In this document: positions 60,544-64,000 of the stretch, piece after piece
Position numbering within the stretch: position 1 is the first letter of the stretch
How the letters are laid out: each line of letters starts with the position of its first letter
Origin: Nymphaea colorata
Taxonomy: Eukaryota > Streptophyta > Magnoliopsida > Nymphaeales > Nymphaeaceae
DNA: 64,000 nt
Reading direction: 5' to 3'
NCBI RefSeq assembly: GCF_008831285.2
Contig: NC_045145.1
Coordinates: 4,874,723-4,938,722, forward strand
Made by a program: the position numbers and the translations under genes
The notes under the pieces: model-generated
Database searches by the model: none
Told to the model about the DNA's origin: nothing
Seen by the model: the letters and a program-made list of their open reading frames with translations, nothing else

Positions 60544-63531
60544 TTAAGCCACCTCTTTTATTGCAGAGGATGTTTCCACTGATATGCTCGCAATTTCACG
60601 ATTATCATTGAAATGGTCCCTCAAAAATTCCACTGCCATGAATGTGAAAGCTGATGCAGGAACGTACCAGATTATTCTGGGAACGCTCCCCCTGAACATC
60701 CCTTTTATGCCTTCACCTAGCCAAATCTTACAGACTGCATCTCCCCAGCCATTATACCTGTAATCAGAAACAAGAAAATGATAATATAGAAGCTTTTAAT
60801 GTGACTGAGCATGTACTGAAGCGAGCCATACTGCCACATCAAAGAGGAAACATTTTGACTTTCAACTGGATAACCAACCCCCTAGTTAATCCACAACATT
60901 CCAGAAGCTAATGAATGGCCTTGGATAATCAAACAACTTAATTGTCTCGTCTCACAGTATTGCAGTAACCAACCCAGACAAACAACTTCTGAACATTTTA
61001 AAAGTTCTTCATCCGTTTGTGGCAGCATAGAAGACCATATTGGATAACTCAAAAACATGAAAGATGACAAATCAAACAGCCCTCAAAGGTACCTATAAGA
61101 AGGCAGTGGCAGCATGACTATTACTAGCTAAAGTCTCCAAAACTCAACAGTGTTACACAATCCATTGCACCTGCATACTTGAGCGCTATGCAATAGCTTG
61201 ATTGTTAGCAGCCAAAAGAACCCAAACAATCTAGACTCCCTTGCATGATGCACTACATTGGCAAGTACACACTTTTTGTTTTCCCAAAAGATATGTGAAC
61301 AACAACATTTACCTGGTAAAAACTGAAATGCTAGTGCCTTTAATTGCATATAGTGGCTTTAATAAACCACCAAAGAGATCATGTTGGAATTTTCATGTTA
61401 CCTGGAAACTTAGCTTCTTCAACACATAAAAGGTACTGAAGATTATTTAAAAAGACCTACAGATGTTAATTTAGGGTAAGGACCAAAATGGTAAATTGTA
61501 CTTGTACCTTATCCCAGATCCCTGCACTTGCATCCTTGTTTTGATGACATCAAATGGAGTCGTCAGATATGCACTGAGACCTGTGAAAGAAAATTTAAAT
61601 ATAAATGCTGCTTCAGTATCTTTTCCCTCCAGAAACTTGAATATAGTGATAAGCAAGGTCATTTATGAGTGTAACTTAAATCTAATTTGACATTAAAGAT
61701 TCACATATTGATTGATTTTGATACCATTGGAGGAACTCAGTCAGCAACCTACCTATGATATGCTGAGGCTAGTTTCTAAATTGCGAAAACTGCTAGCAGA
61801 GAATCAAAAGATAGGGAAAAGTAAAGCTAAATTTGCCAGTGAAAAAGAAAACAGATATACATATCATATATCAGACGAGAAAAGAGACTTACCTCCAGCT
61901 AATCCACCTAATAGCAGGCCAGTCGCAGAATTGTGGGAATGATCATTCAGAGAGTGAAACCATCTTTGCTTCCCATACTCTGAAAGATCTTTAAGTGCTT
62001 CATAGAACATAACCTGTTGCAAAGGGAAAAACTAATAATGATGACAAGGGCCAAACCAAATATGAACTTGACAACCTACACAATCTTAACCTAAAATCAT
62101 TTGAAAGATGGATAAAAAAAGAAGGGCATGAATGGCATATCTTATAAGTATTTTGCTTCCAATATTTTTCAGTTTATGTGTTCACAGTGATTGCATACCA
62201 TTAAACCAGCAAATGGTACATCACGTGCTAGTGTGGACCAATACCTGAAAAATTGCCATCAAGTGTCATATTTTAGATCATTCAGGGCCATGATGCAGGA
62301 ATGAATGAAGTACATGTATGCAAGATAGGACCCAAAATAAGAACCAGAAACACAGACTGCTACCTGCAGCAATAAATTAAAAGACCTTAACCAGAATTAC
62401 ATGCATGCTGCAGACTAAATTTGAAGTCTCCGTGCTCCAGAACTTTAATGCCAGGCTCCAGCTTTCAAGCTTTTCTTTCTTTAGTTATCAGTGGAATGGA
62501 ATTAAAGCAATACATTCCAATGGAGTATGCAGGCATTTATCTTAAGGATAAAGATAGGGAAAATCTCTCACTCAGTAAATGAACATTTGTTCGGAATTGA
62601 GTTCCTCTTTAACTGCAAACTGGATAGTCAATGCTTGATTAAAGTTCCACTCTAACATATATAATTTGTGTTGTTTCATGATTTTCTAGTGACTGCAAGT
62701 TATCTTTCCACTTGGGGTTTACATAAACACAAAATATTTTAATATGCGAAGCATATTCGAGTCCGCCTTCTTGAGTTTCATGCATAAAAAATTATATTTG
62801 TAGAATTACAGGCAATGGTCAAATTATCGTTTGGAAAGTACACATTCTAAGATGGTAAACATATCTAAGTTAGCACAGAGCTATATTGAACTTCATCATA
62901 AAAAATGACAACTTGTAAATTGTCAATAACCAGCCTAACCAACTGGCAGGGGATCAAATACAACATGCATGAGAGCATAAACATCCAGCATAATGATCTC
63001 ATTACAACAACAGTAACCTCAATACACAGGATCTTTCATTAGCATCAGACAGAATATCTAGACATAGCAACATTGAATAGAAGTACTGTGCAGATAAAAT
63101 GTAGCAATCTAGTGGTCACCTGCTACTGTGGATTAACTGACGTTATAATAAGGACAAAAAGAAAATTCACAAGATCCAACTATATTATTATATGATTTGG
63201 GAAAAAAAGGCCAATGAAAAAGGGCAATTTCTCCTAGAAATTATTTCCTTATCAGCAAAATGAAAAAGTAACAGGTATAGCTCTTGTAACCAAGCTCAAC
63301 GGTTAGGACTAAAAGTGTACCCTGCATATAATCCCCTTACACCTTCTTGTCTCCATATTGAAGATCCTGCATGAAGCATGCTGGTGTAGTAACCATACAT
63401 TTGCTTTCCAGATTTAGAGCAAATATTCTCCTGCAATATGCAAGATTTCCAGGACTTTTGGGTGCCCTGGACCTGCATCCGTTGCTTCATCACTTCACAT
63501 GGCACATATATAAATGACCCAAGTGTATCAC
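60544..63531 (-). CDS. Mitochondrial carrier family (SLC25) protein, last five coding exons
   Basis: Minus-strand exons: 63,321-63,531, 62,199-62,244, 61,893-62,013, 61,508-61,580 and 60,544-60,757. All introns are GT-AG and phases agree across every junction, giving 221 codons to a TAA. The second carrier signature is PCEVMKQRMQ and the third PFDVIKTRMQ, both fitting P-x-[DE]-x-x-[KR]-x-[KR]. YWSTLARDVPFAGLM and FRGSVPRIIWYVPASAFTFM close repeats 2 and 3. Six-helix inner-membrane (or plastid-envelope) transporter; the first repeat lies beyond the right edge. The sequence resembles the plant group related to S-adenosylmethionine carriers and Arabidopsis At1g74240, but the substrate is not proven by these exons. 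Confidence 0.9.
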
Positions 63532-64000
63532 CTGAGTGCAAAGAAGATTGGCAGACTCAGATATATCACCTGAATGTCAAAGTCAGCAAGCTTGCTGAAG
63601 AAGGAAGACACTTGTATTTCCCTCAAAGTAGGTGCACAAGAAAGCACAAAATAAACAAGCAATCATAGTCCAACTCTTAATTACAAGGCTATCATGAACT
63701 ATCCATCTGTTACCTTTGAAATGACCTAAAATATCTACACACTCATAACAGAATCAAAATTTAGCATGATTTACCCTCACACTATTTACAAGTAAGCGGA
63801 CAATATTACAGAACCATCCTCACTCGTACTGATCTCCCAGTGCAGTAGTATCCACAGTGCAAAACCAATAATGAGTAGGGTTCCTTGGCCCTCTGCTTTA
63901 TACCACCTTCTCAAACATTGCTTCAAAGCAAACTGAAGGAAGCGAACATTTTGCAGCTTACAAGCAACAATCATTATCCTATCAAAAGACTAATTGACCT
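63532..64000 (-). other. Intron (5' part) of the carrier gene
   Basis: Upstream of the 63,531 acceptor (TTTGCACTCAG) no further carrier exon is seen to the window edge. A second, acceptor-like ATTCAGGTGATA near 63,562-63,573 imitates the true site and could be an alternative acceptor. Confidence 0.55.

Noticed and set aside
63786-63974. Upstream exon of the carrier gene
   Set aside because: The open frame lacks carrier motifs and suitable splice sites in phase; treated as intron.
1-64000. tRNA, rRNA genes or CRISPR arrays
   Set aside because: None recognised by eye. The regular repeats present are a viral promoter repeat, an LTR minisatellite and foldback palindromes, without spacer-repeat architecture.

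Overview
The window is nuclear DNA of a flowering plant. It has an AT-rich, repeat-dominated layout, a spliced mitochondrial-carrier gene with GT-AG introns, decayed plant LINEs, hAT-like small elements, a TG...CA solo LTR and an endogenous plant pararetrovirus. The species cannot be named from the sequence.

Bases 1 to about 59,121 are a direct tandem array of four large, diverged units (unit 1 to ~10,190; unit 2 to ~34,320; unit 3 to ~45,166; unit 4 to ~59,121). An idealised unit holds, in order on the + strand: a minus-strand LINE relic (LINE-A); non-coding segment N1; a block of ~0.4-kb foldback palindromes; segment N2; a hAT-like element; a second minus-strand LINE relic (LINE-B); segment N3; a small TIR element (MITE2); and segment N4. 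Each unit has its own deletions and insertions. Unit 2 carries a 9.5-kb pararetrovirus insertion (17,533-27,026). Unit 4 carries a 3,028-bp solo LTR (46,824-49,851) with a 5-bp target duplication. Unit 3 has a ~645-bp local duplication and an irregular junction with unit 4.

The endogenous pararetrovirus is a mosaic of five blocks, A(-), B(+), C(-), D(+) and E(+). Block E is a long, permuted stretch. It runs from the polyprotein C-terminus through an extra ORF (called ORF4 here), a three-copy 68-bp repeat, a TATA box, a poly(A) signal, a Met-tRNA-type primer-binding site, ORF1, ORF2 and the ORF3 polyprotein (movement protein, coat protein with CCHC knuckle, protease, reverse transcriptase) to the start of RNase H. 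ORF3 has several stops and a frameshift and the RNase H core is missing, so this copy is defective. The layout is badnavirus/tungrovirus-like. A good 3' splice site sits just before ORF4 and a good 5' splice site just after the primer-binding site, which suggests spliced ORF4 expression as in rice tungro bacilliform virus.

From ~59,122 the sequence is single copy within the window. It contains the last five coding exons (60,544-63,531, minus strand) of a mitochondrial carrier (SLC25) gene whose 5' part lies beyond the right edge. It is the only convincing host protein gene here.
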